Position numbers and translations under genes: made by a program. A stretch of DNA of 64,000 nt, from the NCBI RefSeq assembly GCF_028204095.1, contig NZ_JAQLOH010000001.1:21459-85458 (forward strand), in the 5' to 3' direction. This document shows, piece by piece, positions 29,837-40,729 of this stretch; position 1 is the first letter of the stretch, and each line of letters starts with the position of its first letter. The DNA comes from Candidatus Anaplasma sp. TIGMIC (GTDB taxonomy: Bacteria > Pseudomonadota > Alphaproteobacteria > Rickettsiales > Anaplasmataceae). The notes beneath the pieces are model-generated. The model did not search any database, was not told the origin of the DNA, and saw nothing but the letters and a program-made list of their open reading frames with translations.

Positions 29837-32800
29837 TCAGCGAGACAAAACCTCAGGCATCAACCCTGTAATACCATGAAAAACTTCAGTACAGTGCAAA
29901 ACTTCTATATTACTGCAGCAAGAAGTTTCGTTATACCCCTTCAGCCCAGACTTCTCGTTCACACACTCTTTCTCTAATTGAAGAAAAAACTCTAAACTTT
30001 CAACCGGAAGTTCCCTTTTCCTCTCACTTATAATCTTTCTCGCCAAGTGCAACTGCAAGACCGTGCAACATAGGTCTGCAACATGGTTTAATAAGGACCT
30101 CATCCCTTTTACGGCATGCATATGCGAATGGAATGATGATGTATACAGATACTGATCAACGGCATGTGAAACGTCGGAGACGCTATCTTCGTCAAAAACC
30201 ATCATAGACATCACTATCTCACGGGTGAACATAGCCGCATCCTTTGGAGATACGTGAGTCCAAAAAAACTCCAGAAATTTTGTACCGCATTCAGTACTCA
30301 TAAAAAACTCATACGCGGGGCTGATTCCAGCATGAGTAAGGGCCATATCCGCAAGCTTTGAATAACTACCAACATAATGCACGTACTCGCCGAAGAGATA
30401 CCAAAGGCTCTTGTATGCGATAAACGACAGCGTAAAGCTCCGCAAGTGCTGGTAGCCAAAGACCTCCATAAATTTTTCTGTTGCCTTTGCTCCTCCAGAT
30501 GTTACGCCCAAATTTTGACTCATGATGCTATGTGCTCTGACTGCAGCATGTGACGTATCTTCCAGCATTGCAAAATCTCTGCACATAACGTCACAAAATC
30601 TTCTGTAGCTCGCGGAGCTATGTCGTAATGCAATGGCTCGATCTATTACATTGAGAATGTGACATGTGTCTCGTATGTAGGACCGAAAATTGCTATTGAT
30701 ATAACAGTAAACAACACTCCTACTAACGGCACGGCCGGCCAAAAGAAGATCGCGATAGTCTTCCATCACAAGGGCGCAGTCCATCAAAGCAATAGCACAG
30801 CTCCTGTCAATTTCAGTATCGTGAAATAGAACTTCGGTACTCCTTACAGAATGTGAGATATCATGTGCAGCCATCTGTGCAATAGCCCACTTTATTGCAG
30901 CTATTTTCTCGCTTATTTCTCCGATAGTGACACCAGGCCCCACACAATGCGCGCTCTCTAAAAATGCGCGTGCGGCCGTGGGTGATGTTATTTGCGGCAC
31001 ATCCTTCAGCCTATTCCTGGCGTACAACACGGTGTTAAAATTGACCGCCGCAACGACATCGTAGATATCACGTCTCTTGTTGTGTGAGTTAAAAATGCTA
31101 GGATTGACAGTAACCGTAATCGAGGATTTAAGCTCTTCAGGATAGTTGTTCATAAGAAAAAAGAACTCCCTCCTTAGCCTGATATAATCTTCGTGGAATA
31201 CCGTGCTTTGAGGTAGTAAAACAGTTTTTTTGAATGATTCAAGCGCTCGCAAAACTCCCGCTTTTTCACCGTAAAGCTCACTTGCAACTGTATCAGATGA
31301 ATGTCTTAGTGCTTGTGTAAAAACGCCTTGGTTCCTGGCATATTCCCCTGATAGCAGCGTTATAACATCCGCAGATAAGCAAATTCCCTTTTCATTACGT
31401 AACCCCGAAGGTGTCAAATGAGAACGAATTTCTGATGACTCGAGGCCTTGTGACACAATCGCACCGCAGCTCTGTTCAGTCAGCGTTTCTTGCCTTAAAG
31501 ATTCAGTCGCAACATGATCTGCACAGCGCGTCTTCAGGGAGGATTCGCCAATTTTGTTATCATTGTAGAATACCCTCTCCAACATCAGGAAACATAGGTT
31601 CTTAACCCCGTACTTGCGAGCGCGCTCATATAGAGAGCAAGATTTCTCCGCCACTGCGGAATATATTTCAACAAGCTTATTGCATACATATTCTGTAATA
31701 CTGGATAGCGCACCACATAACAGAACAAAATCAAGGCTCCTGACAACTAAGCATACTACATTAATGGTCAACAAAAAAACCTGCTCGACCGCCGCATCTA
31801 ACACCGCCACAGCTATCAAACTATCAAAAACCGCTTGGCATATGGGCATCAATGCGTACGTGCCAGCACCTGCAATTCCAAAATGGCCCAGAACTCGGCC
31901 CGTAATGCCGATAATAACGCAAGTAGTAACTATGACTGCCAGGCTTATACGCCATATTGGCCTTATCTTCTTAATTCTATATGCAACTTTTTCACGGAAG
32001 TTTGACATGTTACAACGCACTTTGAAGGCCGTGCTTATCATGGCCGCAGAACCGGTCCCCGCCACCAATCTTTTATCAAAATCGTCCAGGTATAAGCTTT
32101 GCGCTATACTCGAGGTAAGCCGGGTATGCGCTATGATTGACTTTTTCACAAACAGCCAGTCTTTAAAACTTGTAGCAACGTAGCCCGAGCGCGTCCTATA
32201 CCTGCCGGGCATTAATAGCGGCAGCCATAACGAATGAAATGGCAAATACCTTGATATCCTATAAGCAATATCAACACTTTTCGGAATTACACTATACTCA
32301 ATATCCCGAATCCACTCATGACTTCGATTTCTGATATATGTGCGCAACATGGTAAAAACTTGGTCGGTACTCACATCACTATCAAACAAACCGTCCACCA
32401 CTTGTGACAGCTTTGTATCATCAGCGCCGCGTATACCATGAGTTAAATCACACAATTTGTGGGATTCTACTTTGTTGAGAAGTAATGAATTCCGTGATTG
32501 AGTATTTGCAATCCATTGACCGTTCTCGTCTACCGAAAAAATCTTCGATATGTTCTGGTATAGGCTCTTTTCCCACACACCCAGCCGCCTTTCCTCAGTA
32601 CTTACGGTGACTTTTGCATACGCATCTACAAGAGACTTACATGCTTGCAGCTCTTTCCATAGCCTATTATAGGCATATACAAAGCTCCTCACCTGATCAG
32701 CGAGCTCCTTCACTTCACTCTTAGAGACTCTTATGACTGCATCTCTATCAACAGTTTTTCCAGTAGTTTCGTAATCATACACAGCTAACAGATGGCTGAT

Positions 32801-33955
32801 ATCGTCGCTGACGTTTTTGCAGGTTTTATGCAGAAATAACCGCAAATCACCAGCTGTAAGCTTGCCAATGCTCTCAGTAAGAAAAATGATTTCTGCCTCA
32901 ATCATAGAGCTTATGCATTTGAAATACCGCCGATGTGCTCGTGATATCCCACTCTTCCCGACAAATTTTTGCACAAAAATGGGATTGTTAATCAGGCGTT
33001 TTACCCTATGCAGGCCTAAAATCGCATCACGTACTTCAATGGTGTCCTGAGCAGTAACTACAGGCTGCGCCTCTCCTTTCAGAGACCCATAATAACCTTT
33101 TTGCTGCTCATAAAAGTCCATCCGTAACCTGGTTACATGGCATTCTACCTGCCGCTCATACAAGCGTTCTTCCACATAACAACGAACAGCGGGGTCCCCT
33201 ACTATTTCGCGCAGCATGACAACAAAATCGCAGCCTTTTATCCTTAGATTGGTTGCGGGGTTAAAGTCGGCGTTCGATATAGTATCTATAAATTTCTCAA
33301 AACAGCTTATGACACCGTTATCGTAATGACTATCAGGACCTTCTTTATTGCTCAACCCGATGTCACGTAACTGCTGCAACCTCATTTTGGCCGCTTTAAG
33401 GAGTATGCTATCTGTCGGTCTATCTGAAATTCCTTTGAAGACATAGCACATATCTTGCTTGGCAAAGCGCACCAGGCCTTCTAATAACCTCGAGTCCGGA
33501 AAACACAAAGAAATGCCCTCACAGCTCTCCCGTGCAGCAGCATCCAAATTATGATTTAAAAACCGCCCGCCATGCACCCCGTCAATGTTCTTTACCCCAT
33601 CATGAAAATGTTCGTATATCTGAGTGACGTAGTCCGCAAATTGATTTGTAAACTCTAGCTCTAGGTATCTGGCAATACTCGCGCCGTATTCGTCCTCACA
33701 TGCACACAGAGCCGGATTGCACATGTTCTGCGTTGTAGATATGATGTCAGATTTTTTGACCCTTACAAAAAGTTCATCAGGGCCATTTATTTTCACCTTG
33801 CCCGGCAAAGTTGAAAGCACAAGATGGAGCCTATCCCCAGGCTTACATACGAACGTATAGTCAAATGTGCCCTCTTTTAGCTCGCTGATAGCTATGCCGT
33901 CCATAAGCCTAAGTAGGCAATCTTTGACGCCTACACGCCCTTTTTTACGAAACAC
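29837..33955 (-). CDS. Hypothetical 1372-aa protein with a central membrane cluster
   Basis: GTG start at 33955, supported by an AGGGGT ribosome binding site 7 bases upstream. There is no signal peptide. Residues 1-650 are soluble and largely helical, with a Cys-containing patch near 75-85 (NPALCACEDE). A hydrophobic cluster of three or four membrane segments lies at about 660-750, and a second soluble, mostly helical half runs to the end. No domain recognised. A large soluble-membrane-soluble protein of this sort could be an inner-membrane scaffold or a host-membrane-inserting effector; neither is shown. It probably forms a unit with the downstream 493-aa gene. The frame is intact over 4.1 kb, so it is under selection. 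Confidence 0.75.
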   Translation of the reverse strand: MFRKKGRVGVKDCLLRLMDGIAISELKEGTFDYTFVCKPGDRLHLVLSTLPGKVKINGPDELFVRVKKSDIISTTQNMCNPALCACEDEYGASIARYLELEFTNQFADYVTQIYEHFHDGVKNIDGVHGGRFLNHNLDAAARESCEGISLCFPDSRLLEGLVRFAKQDMCYVFKGISDRPTDSILLKAAKMRLQQLRDIGLSNKEGPDSHYDNGVISCFEKFIDTISNADFNPATNLRIKGCDFVVMLREIVGDPAVRCYVEERLYERQVECHVTRLRMDFYEQQKGYYGSLKGEAQPVVTAQDTIEVRDAILGLHRVKRLINNPIFVQKFVGKSGISRAHRRYFKCISSMIEAEIIFLTESIGKLTAGDLRLFLHKTCKNVSDDISHLLAVYDYETTGKTVDRDAVIRVSKSEVKELADQVRSFVYAYNRLWKELQACKSLVDAYAKVTVSTEERRLGVWEKSLYQNISKIFSVDENGQWIANTQSRNSLLLNKVESHKLCDLTHGIRGADDTKLSQVVDGLFDSDVSTDQVFTMLRTYIRNRSHEWIRDIEYSVIPKSVDIAYRISRYLPFHSLWLPLLMPGRYRTRSGYVATSFKDWLFVKKSIIAHTRLTSSIAQSLYLDDFDKRLVAGTGSAAMISTAFKVRCNMSNFREKVAYRIKKIRPIWRISLAVIVTTCVIIGITGRVLGHFGIAGAGTYALMPICQAVFDSLIAVAVLDAAVEQVFLLTINVVCLVVRSLDFVLLCGALSSITEYVCNKLVEIYSAVAEKSCSLYERARKYGVKNLCFLMLERVFYNDNKIGESSLKTRCADHVATESLRQETLTEQSCGAIVSQGLESSEIRSHLTPSGLRNEKGICLSADVITLLSGEYARNQGVFTQALRHSSDTVASELYGEKAGVLRALESFKKTVLLPQSTVFHEDYIRLRREFFFLMNNYPEELKSSITVTVNPSIFNSHNKRRDIYDVVAAVNFNTVLYARNRLKDVPQITSPTAARAFLESAHCVGPGVTIGEISEKIAAIKWAIAQMAAHDISHSVRSTEVLFHDTEIDRSCAIALMDCALVMEDYRDLLLAGRAVSRSVVYCYINSNFRSYIRDTCHILNVIDRAIALRHSSASYRRFCDVMCRDFAMLEDTSHAAVRAHSIMSQNLGVTSGGAKATEKFMEVFGYQHLRSFTLSFIAYKSLWYLFGEYVHYVGSYSKLADMALTHAGISPAYEFFMSTECGTKFLEFFWTHVSPKDAAMFTREIVMSMMVFDEDSVSDVSHAVDQYLYTSSFHSHMHAVKGMRSLLNHVADLCCTVLQLHLARKIISERKRELPVESLEFFLQLEKECVNEKSGLKGYNETSCCSNIEVLHCTEVFHGITGLMPEVLSR

Positions 33956-34108
33956 TATAAAGACCCCTATGCGCTATGCCAAGGCTAGACTACAATCAAA
34001 ACCGCGCGATTAAACGCATTGCGCGCCACGTCACAACACCACTAGCCTGCCATCCAAAAGGACATAGAACATACGTAGAGTAAAACTTGGTCACAACGAA
34101 GTTTGCTT

Positions 34109-36091
34109 TTAGATCTTGTCTTTGACAAATTTCAAAATAACCTCACCGTTGGCCACGCTGCTGCCCGGAGATAGGAGAACTTCTTCCACCTCTGCTTCCA
34201 CTTCGGAGCATATTAGGTTTTCCATTTTCATAGCCTCTATCACCAGCAATGGCTGACCCACGCTTACCTTGTCTCCTTTTTTTACATAAATTTCAACAAT
34301 CATCCCAGCTATCGGAGAAACTACGGTATCACGGGATACCTCATCCTCCTGAGCCTCCGGCATGAACTCAAGCAACCGGTCTATACTCTCTCCGTGCACC
34401 GTGCATATTGCGCCAACCGCCATGTACTTTAGGTGATACCGGCTAGAGCTTCGGCTAACCTTTATGCAGTAAGAACTGTCATCTATGCTTATGTTCAGCA
34501 TCTTGTAATTCCCAAGCCACGTTCCGGACAATACAACATATGCACCGCTGTCATCTAGTGTCGCATAGATACCTCCGTCAGTGCTCCTGGCGCTCATAGC
34601 GTATTTCCACTCGCCAACACGGGCACAGACCTTTTCGTTCAATACGTATTCGCCATATTCCCTTTTTTCCTCTTCAAGGTACATATACAGCAGCGCCAAG
34701 GCAAAGATTTTACCTATTTCAGGAGTGAGCTCATCGCCTTTAAAACCTGATTTATAAAACTGCGGAATAAACCCTGTACTTGTATCTCCCGAAACAAAAG
34801 ACGGATGACAAAACACCGACAGTAGGAAATCTATATTGTTTACAACACCACCAACGTAAAAACTGGACAAAGACCTCTTCATGGTCTCTATAGCCTCAGC
34901 CCTAGTTTCGCCATAAGAAGAAACCTTAGCTATCATCGGGTCATAAAACATACTAACAGTAGAACCCTCAGTGACGCCACTATCTATCCTAAGATTAACG
35001 TTAGCAGGTGGTTCATGGTAGTGTGATATTCTGCCACTGGAAGGTAAAAACCCCTTTCCAGGATCTTCTGCATATACACGAGCTTCTATTGCAGAACCAA
35101 CAAACCTCACCTCTTTCTGCGTAAACGGCAGCGGCGCGCCTTCAGCGATTTGTATCATTTTTTCCACTAAGTCTATTCCCGTGACAAGCTCTGTGACCGG
35201 GTGCTCTACTTGCAACCTTGTGTTCATCTCCAAAAAGTAAAACTCCCTGTCCGCATTGACTATAAATTCGACAGTCCCCGCAGAAAAATAATTCACTTTC
35301 TTGGCCAAATTGACACACTGTGCAAACATCGCACGTCTAGTTTTATTATCCAAAAATGGGCTGGGCGTTTCTTCTATAACCTTCTGATTATTTCTTTGTA
35401 TGGAGCATTCCCGCTCACCCAAACACACAACATTGCCCTGCTTATCAGCTATAATTTGGATCTCTATGTGCCTGGGGGAGACTATATACTTCTCTATGAA
35501 TATCCTGCAGTCGCTGAAACTCTTCTTAGCCTCATTGGTGGAGGAAACAAATGCCTGTTCCATCTCCTCTTCTGTATGGACAATTCTCATGCCTTTCCCA
35601 CCACCACCAGCAGCAGCTTTTATCATGACTGGAAATCCGATTGACTTGGCTATGTCCTTGGCCTGGTCAACTGTGGCAACAACTCCCATGTATCCAGGAA
35701 CAACCGCAACACCTGCGTCCTTGGCAATTTTCTTAGACACAACTTTATCTGCCATCATCCGCATGGAGGACGGTGCTGGGCCTATAAACTCTATACCGCA
35801 CTCAGATAGCTTATCCGGGAATTCTGCATTTTCCGACAGAAACCCGTATCCCGGATGCACAGCATCAGCTCCGGTACTTACTGCTACACCACAGATCTTA
35901 TCTATGTCTAGATAACTCTGGCTTGCCGGACTAGGGCCTATGTATACTGCTTCGTCAACACATTGCGTATGCAACGCGTCCCTGTCAGCGTCCGAATACA
36001 CCCCTACGCACCGTATGCCCATTTTGTGAGCGGTGCGAGCTATTCTACACGCGATTTCGCCCCTATTAGCGATTAGTATCTTCTTTATCAT
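34109..36091 (-). CDS. pccA: Propionyl-CoA carboxylase alpha subunit (biotin carboxylase + biotin carrier)
   Basis: 660 aa from the ATG at 36091, which begins MIKKILIANRGEIACR, the typical start of the biotin carboxylase domain. An in-frame upstream extension of 50 codons lacks any conserved feature and is rejected. Domains in order: biotin carboxylase with the ATP-grasp glycine loop (AAAGGGGKGM, about residue 165) and the NTRLQVEHPVTE motif; the BT linker region; and a C-terminal biotinyl domain with EAMKMEN carrying the biotinylated Lys. With PccB (not in the window) it carboxylates propionyl-CoA to methylmalonyl-CoA, feeding the TCA cycle. An acetyl-CoA carboxylase-type role is less likely because AccC lacks the fused carrier. 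Confidence 0.94.
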   Translation of the reverse strand: MIKKILIANRGEIACRIARTAHKMGIRCVGVYSDADRDALHTQCVDEAVYIGPSPASQSYLDIDKICGVAVSTGADAVHPGYGFLSENAEFPDKLSECGIEFIGPAPSSMRMMADKVVSKKIAKDAGVAVVPGYMGVVATVDQAKDIAKSIGFPVMIKAAAGGGGKGMRIVHTEEEMEQAFVSSTNEAKKSFSDCRIFIEKYIVSPRHIEIQIIADKQGNVVCLGERECSIQRNNQKVIEETPSPFLDNKTRRAMFAQCVNLAKKVNYFSAGTVEFIVNADREFYFLEMNTRLQVEHPVTELVTGIDLVEKMIQIAEGAPLPFTQKEVRFVGSAIEARVYAEDPGKGFLPSSGRISHYHEPPANVNLRIDSGVTEGSTVSMFYDPMIAKVSSYGETRAEAIETMKRSLSSFYVGGVVNNIDFLLSVFCHPSFVSGDTSTGFIPQFYKSGFKGDELTPEIGKIFALALLYMYLEEEKREYGEYVLNEKVCARVGEWKYAMSARSTDGGIYATLDDSGAYVVLSGTWLGNYKMLNISIDDSSYCIKVSRSSSRYHLKYMAVGAICTVHGESIDRLLEFMPEAQEDEVSRDTVVSPIAGMIVEIYVKKGDKVSVGQPLLVIEAMKMENLICSEVEAEVEEVLLSPGSSVANGEVILKFVKDKI

Positions 36092-36453
36092 GTAGATAAT
36101 TAAAAACCGTAAGCTGATAAACTTCTCTGGCAGCCTGATGTGACAACCAGATTCTACATTTGTGCCTACACACTGCAAACAATATTTTACGTCACTGTTT
36201 GCAAAATAGCTACAGCAGTACAAAATTGCGGGAGAACGCACACGTGATGCAGGATCTCAAAGTGATTCTGGGGCTCTTAAGCCAGAAATATAGCTGCTCA
36301 ACAATACTTAATACTGTAACTGATAAAGCTCCGTGATATCACAATATTGCATTACATTATACAAATGTACCTGTGCATGGTATCAGAGTCGTACAAGGTA
36401 TTATGGAAATTGAGTCCATTCCCAAAAAACGCTCAAAATAACTTTAGAATAAC
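36092..36453. other. Divergent spacer between pccA and rluD
   Basis: 362 AT-rich bases containing the promoters of both genes. I see no consensus -35/-10 pair good enough to report and no RNA gene. Confidence 0.4.
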
Positions 36454-37443
36454 ATGGAAAGCTCGCGCACCATATCGATAGATGGCTCTACCGAAAACAA
36501 AAGGCTCGATGTCGTACTGGCAACAGCCCTAGAAACGTCTCGTAGTAAGGCACAACGCATGATGATGAACGGCTGCGTGAAGATTTTTGACCAACTAATA
36601 TACGATAACAGCCATATAACAAAAGCTGGGGAGCAGTTTACGGTAGCTGTTCCCGACGAACCAGAGCATTCCCCGCTCGATCCATGCTACGATATCCCAC
36701 TTAGAATAGTATATGAAGACGAACATGTAATAGTCATAGATAAAGACCACAATATAGCGACACACCCAGGCAATGGCACTCAGAACATGACCGTAGCAAA
36801 TGCCCTTTTAGCACATTGCGGTAGCTCCTTAAGTTCCGTTGGCAGCAGTAAAAGACCTGGAATCGTGCACAGACTTGATAAAGACACCAGCGGCCTACTG
36901 GTGGCTGCAAAAAATAATGACGCGTACCTTAAACTTACTGCGGCACTACACGAAAAAAAATTCAAAAAAGAGTACCTGGCACTAATATGGGGATCGCCCA
37001 CTCCGCAGCATGGGTTTATACAAACCTATTTAGATGTAAGGAAGTCTGACAGAACCATGATGGAAGTCACCCAGCACCGCGGCAAACTAGCATGCACAGA
37101 ATACAAGGTGGAAGAATCCTTTGGTAATGTCGCAAGTATGGTTAGATGCACTCTGCATACAGGAAGAACCCATCAAATAAGGGTTCATATGAGCCACATA
37201 GGACACTCTGTTATCGGAGACCAAAAATACGGAAAAAACAACAGAAAAAGCTACAGGTGCGGGATTTTACAAGTACGCGCCTTCAAAAGACAGGCGCTGC
37301 ACTCTTGCTTGCTAGGGTTTCCACATCCCCACACACAAGAATACATGATATTCCACTCAGAACCAGAGCAAGACATTAGACAACTAACCGACGCACTGCG
37401 AGAGTCAACAGCCCCCGGTAACACAGCGAGCTGCGATACATAA
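36454..37443 (+). CDS. rluD: RluA-family 23S rRNA pseudouridine synthase, RluD-like
   Basis: 329 aa. An N-terminal S4 RNA-binding domain (RLDVVLATALETSRSKAQRMM, residues about 17-37) precedes the catalytic domain with the family signature HRLDKDTSG, whose first Asp is the catalytic nucleophile. Later RluA motifs (TGRTHQIRVH, IGDQKYG) are present. RluD modifies helix 69 of 23S rRNA; RluC is the closest alternative by sequence alone. ATG start at 36454, with no strong Shine-Dalgarno. It converges on rpmB (110-base spacer). Confidence 0.9.
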   Translation: MESSRTISIDGSTENKRLDVVLATALETSRSKAQRMMMNGCVKIFDQLIYDNSHITKAGEQFTVAVPDEPEHSPLDPCYDIPLRIVYEDEHVIVIDKDHNIATHPGNGTQNMTVANALLAHCGSSLSSVGSSKRPGIVHRLDKDTSGLLVAAKNNDAYLKLTAALHEKKFKKEYLALIWGSPTPQHGFIQTYLDVRKSDRTMMEVTQHRGKLACTEYKVEESFGNVASMVRCTLHTGRTHQIRVHMSHIGHSVIGDQKYGKNNRKSYRCGILQVRAFKRQALHSCLLGFPHPHTQEYMIFHSEPEQDIRQLTDALRESTAPGNTASCDT

Positions 37444-37553
37444 ACCGCCCGCATCGAAGCACGAGACCACACATAGCCTTAACAAACACACTGAGACCGA
37501 ACTAGCTTAAGCCACACCACCATGCAACAATACGCTGCTAAAGTAACTTCTGC

Positions 37554-37865
37554 TTATAACTGGTCACTTTGTTGCGACTTACCAGTAGCGATAGCAACCC
37601 TGATTTTCCTTTTGATCTTACGAGCTTCCTCAGTCAACTTCCTAGAGCTCGTATTGAGCAAATAGAGGTCCAACCCTCCTTTGTAGTCTATGGTACGCAA
37701 AGTACTGCTAGCAACTTTGACTCTGAACTTTCTTCCCAAAACCTCACTAACCAAAGTAACATTGTGCAGATTCACTAGGTAACTCCTCTTAGTCTTACGA
37801 TTAGAGTGAGAGACCTTATTACCAAAAGACTTGGATACTCCCGTGATATCACAAACCCTGCTCAC
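37554..37865 (-). CDS. rpmB: 50S ribosomal protein L28
   Basis: 103-aa L28, recognised from SRVCDITGVS, the SHSNRKTKR basic loop and the C-terminal LRTIDYKGGLDLYLL segment. The start is GTG at 37865: a GGAGG Shine-Dalgarno (37871-37875) lies 5 bases upstream, and this gives the usual L28 N-terminus. An in-frame ATG 17 codons upstream would add a sequence not found in the family and is rejected. It binds 23S rRNA in the large subunit. The C-terminus is slightly longer than in E. coli (78 aa), as in other alphaproteobacteria. Confidence 0.93.
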   Translation of the reverse strand: MSRVCDITGVSKSFGNKVSHSNRKTKRSYLVNLHNVTLVSEVLGRKFRVKVASSTLRTIDYKGGLDLYLLNTSSRKLTEEARKIKRKIRVAIATGKSQQSDQL

Positions 37866-38513
37866 CAAAACCTCCGTGCACAGCAAACAATCTCCCATTC
37901 TACCAAGATGCGACAAGTAGTCAACATCGGCCTAGCATAACCCCTACAACATGCTGAGAGTCGCAATGTTGAGCCATGATTACTTTAGTATCACGGGCTA
38001 TAACGCTGAAAATGCGCAGTCTGCCAATAATACTGCAAAGAGGTGCATAGCCGCAGCTGTAACACGTATGCAAACAATGTTCAAAATTTGGGCACAGCGC
38101 CAAAAATACGCTTTCCTCGCACGGAGCTATGATTTACCTGCGCTACATAGTGCAAAAGCATCGTGGCGCCATCAAATAACCAACTCCTTCTTGCGCATGG
38201 AGCTCATCAAACCCACCACAGGCTTCTCGAACCACAACAACAAAAGGGACTGCCTGATCCACATCTTTCACATATCATGGCTGTCACCACAAATGCTGCC
38301 AGCAGTGACGCTATCTGATCATCCTTACACCGACCCGCGGGTGCCTTCTTAATTGCAAACCAATGTTACCAACAATTACCACACTGATTTTGCCTCACTA
38401 AGCGCTGCGTGATCCCACTACAACAATCACTAAATCCCTCTCCGAAACCACGGCCCTTACATCCACTGCAAGCTCCAACGTAAACGTGCCATGTCGGAGA
38501 AAGTGCGCTAATC
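37866..38513. other. Spacer between priA and rpmB without a recognisable gene
   Basis: About 650 bases. A 133-codon plus-strand frame at 37951-38352 has an ATG but no ribosome binding site, no family motif and an odd composition, so I treat it as chance. No RNA gene found. Confidence 0.45.
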
Positions 38514-40490
38514 TCAGATAAAACTCATTGGGTCAACATCTATAACAACCCGTACGTGCCGAGATTGTTTGTACTTATCTCTACACTCTGAAAGCAGATT
38601 CCTCACAGAAACAATGTTTGCTACCTTCAGAAGTATACGATACCTGTGTCTGTTGTTGACAAAGCTTATAGGAGCCGGAGCCGGGCCCCACACTGTCACT
38701 TTCCCAGACATACTGCTCACAATAGAGTTGGCTATTTCTATAACCCTCAGCTCCTCTTTACCTGATACGATAATCGAAACCAGCCTCATGAATGGGGGCA
38801 TCTCAGTAGTTCTTCTGGATTGCAGCTCCGTGTTGTAAAAATCTTCGCGATTATCAGATAACAAAGACTTTATGACTGTACTTTCCGGGTCATATGTCTG
38901 TAAAACCACCTGCCCTCTTTCCTTATACCTCCCTGAGCGTCCAGATACCTGGTGTAATAGTTGGTAGGTCTTCTCCGTGGCCCTTAGATCACTATTGCCC
39001 ATGCCCAAATCTGCATCTATAACGCCAACCAACGTTAGCTTTGGGAAGTTATGCCCTTTAGCAATTATCTGTGTACCGATAATAACGTTAAGTTCACCAG
39101 ACAATAAATGCTCTATCGTGCGGTTTGCGTCCCTGGCGCTTATGTCACTGCTGATAACAGCGGGTCGCGCCTCAGAGATTAGCTCCCGTATTCCTTCAGC
39201 GATCCTCTCAATACCGACACCATACGGGCTCATCGTGTCATGCTCTTGGCAGCTCGGGCACTGTCTAGGCACCCCGCAGGTATAAGCACAATAATGACAT
39301 AACATGGCTCCCAATATCTTGTGTTCTGCCAGCCATGTGCAGCAATTAGGGCAACTTATTTTGTGACCACACTTTTTACATAGCACAAGCCTTGCATAAC
39401 CCCTGCGATTTAGGAACAACATAACCTGATTGCCCTTAGCTAAAGTTGCGGAGATTTTTTCATATAAACAAGATGATAACCATGCGTTCTTCAATTCATC
39501 CTTTCGCATGTCCGCAACGATAATTTCAGGCATTACTGCCTCACCAAACCTACGCTGTAAAACCACGTGGTGGTACTTTCTTTGCCACACATTATGCATG
39601 GTCTCCAGTGCAGGAGTTGCAGAACACAACACAACGGGTATGTCAATCTGCTTTGCCAGTACAATGGACATATCTCTCGCATTATATGACATCCCAGAAT
39701 CCTGTTTGTAGGAAGACTCATGCTCCTCATCAACAATGATCATTTTCAGATTTCTAAACGGCAAAAAGAGAGCTGACCTAGCTCCAACAACTATGGATGT
39801 GGTACCACATACAACTGATAGCCAATTTTCCCGGCGTTTTTTTACCGTGAGACCGGAGTGCCATTCCACAGGGTTGTATTCTGCAAAATACCCATGAAGG
39901 CGCTTCATTAGCTGCGTGGCAAGCACAATCTCAGGCAATAACACAAGAATCTGTGCGTCGCCGCTCTCGCGTAACAGCTTCCTAGCGGCCGAACAATAGA
40001 CCTCAGTTTTCCCAGATCCAGTTTTTCCGTCCAGCACAGTAACAGAAAAGCCTGATAATTTATCCACGATTTTGTCGCATGCTACTGATTGTTCGCCAGA
40101 CAACTCTGGCAACGTCTCAAAATCATCTACCGGGCTTTTTACGTTGCTACTTTCATCTAATATCCCATCAAAGGACAAAAACTTACCTTTTGGCATGCCC
40201 CCAAATACCATCTTTAGCACCATGCCGAGAGGAATGATATTATAGCTACTAACCCACTGGATGAATTTTATTGCAGCAGGATTTATAGCGGGGAAAAGAA
40301 GCTTATCGATTACCGTCTTGAGCTCAACCTCGCATTCAACCGTGGCCTTAATATCCACAACTAGCCCAACAGCTACTCTACCACCAAAAGGCACGCGCAC
40401 ATAATCACCCGCAGAAAGGCTCATGCCATCCTTGATCGCGTAGTAGAAAGTCTTGTCCAATGGAACAGGTACTATTACCTCCGCTATCAT
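38514..40490 (-). CDS. priA: Primosomal replication restart helicase PriA
   Basis: 658 aa from the ATG at 40490, preferred over a TTG two codons upstream because AGGG lies 6 bases before it. PriA reloads the replicative helicase at stalled forks. In order: an N-terminal 3'-DNA-binding domain; the helicase core with Walker A GKTGSGKTEVY and a DEEH box (VDEEHESSYKQ); the inserted zinc-binding region with paired cysteines (CKKCGHKISCPNCC, then CHYC and CPSC); and the later helicase motif GTQIIAKGHNFP. All key motifs are intact. Confidence 0.95.
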   Translation of the reverse strand: MIAEVIVPVPLDKTFYYAIKDGMSLSAGDYVRVPFGGRVAVGLVVDIKATVECEVELKTVIDKLLFPAINPAAIKFIQWVSSYNIIPLGMVLKMVFGGMPKGKFLSFDGILDESSNVKSPVDDFETLPELSGEQSVACDKIVDKLSGFSVTVLDGKTGSGKTEVYCSAARKLLRESGDAQILVLLPEIVLATQLMKRLHGYFAEYNPVEWHSGLTVKKRRENWLSVVCGTTSIVVGARSALFLPFRNLKMIIVDEEHESSYKQDSGMSYNARDMSIVLAKQIDIPVVLCSATPALETMHNVWQRKYHHVVLQRRFGEAVMPEIIVADMRKDELKNAWLSSCLYEKISATLAKGNQVMLFLNRRGYARLVLCKKCGHKISCPNCCTWLAEHKILGAMLCHYCAYTCGVPRQCPSCQEHDTMSPYGVGIERIAEGIRELISEARPAVISSDISARDANRTIEHLLSGELNVIIGTQIIAKGHNFPKLTLVGVIDADLGMGNSDLRATEKTYQLLHQVSGRSGRYKERGQVVLQTYDPESTVIKSLLSDNREDFYNTELQSRRTTEMPPFMRLVSIIVSGKEELRVIEIANSIVSSMSGKVTVWGPAPAPISFVNNRHRYRILLKVANIVSVRNLLSECRDKYKQSRHVRVVIDVDPMSFI

Positions 40491-40729
40491 AAACAACCCT
40501 TGTTATCAGCGCGCCCTGAATAAAAGACACTGCCACTTATCAGGATCTTAAGCTCAATCGCTATATACCACTGCTCCAAGACAAACACTCCCTACCTTGT
40601 GTACACGTCGCCGTTCCCGCTAACAGCCCTACGTATCATGCGTTTGGCACTGCAAAACCCCCACACAGACCGCCGCACTATAGCATGACAGCTACGAAAC
40701 TCAAAACGACTACAGGATTCTTTAAAAGT

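Noticed and set aside
36092..36241. 50-codon N-terminal extension of pccA
   Set aside because: The extension has no family similarity, and MIKKILIANRGE is the normal N-terminus of the biotin carboxylase domain.
37951..38352. 133-codon plus-strand open frame between rpmB and priA
   Set aside because: No ribosome binding site, no family motif and no protein-like pattern; more likely chance in a long spacer.
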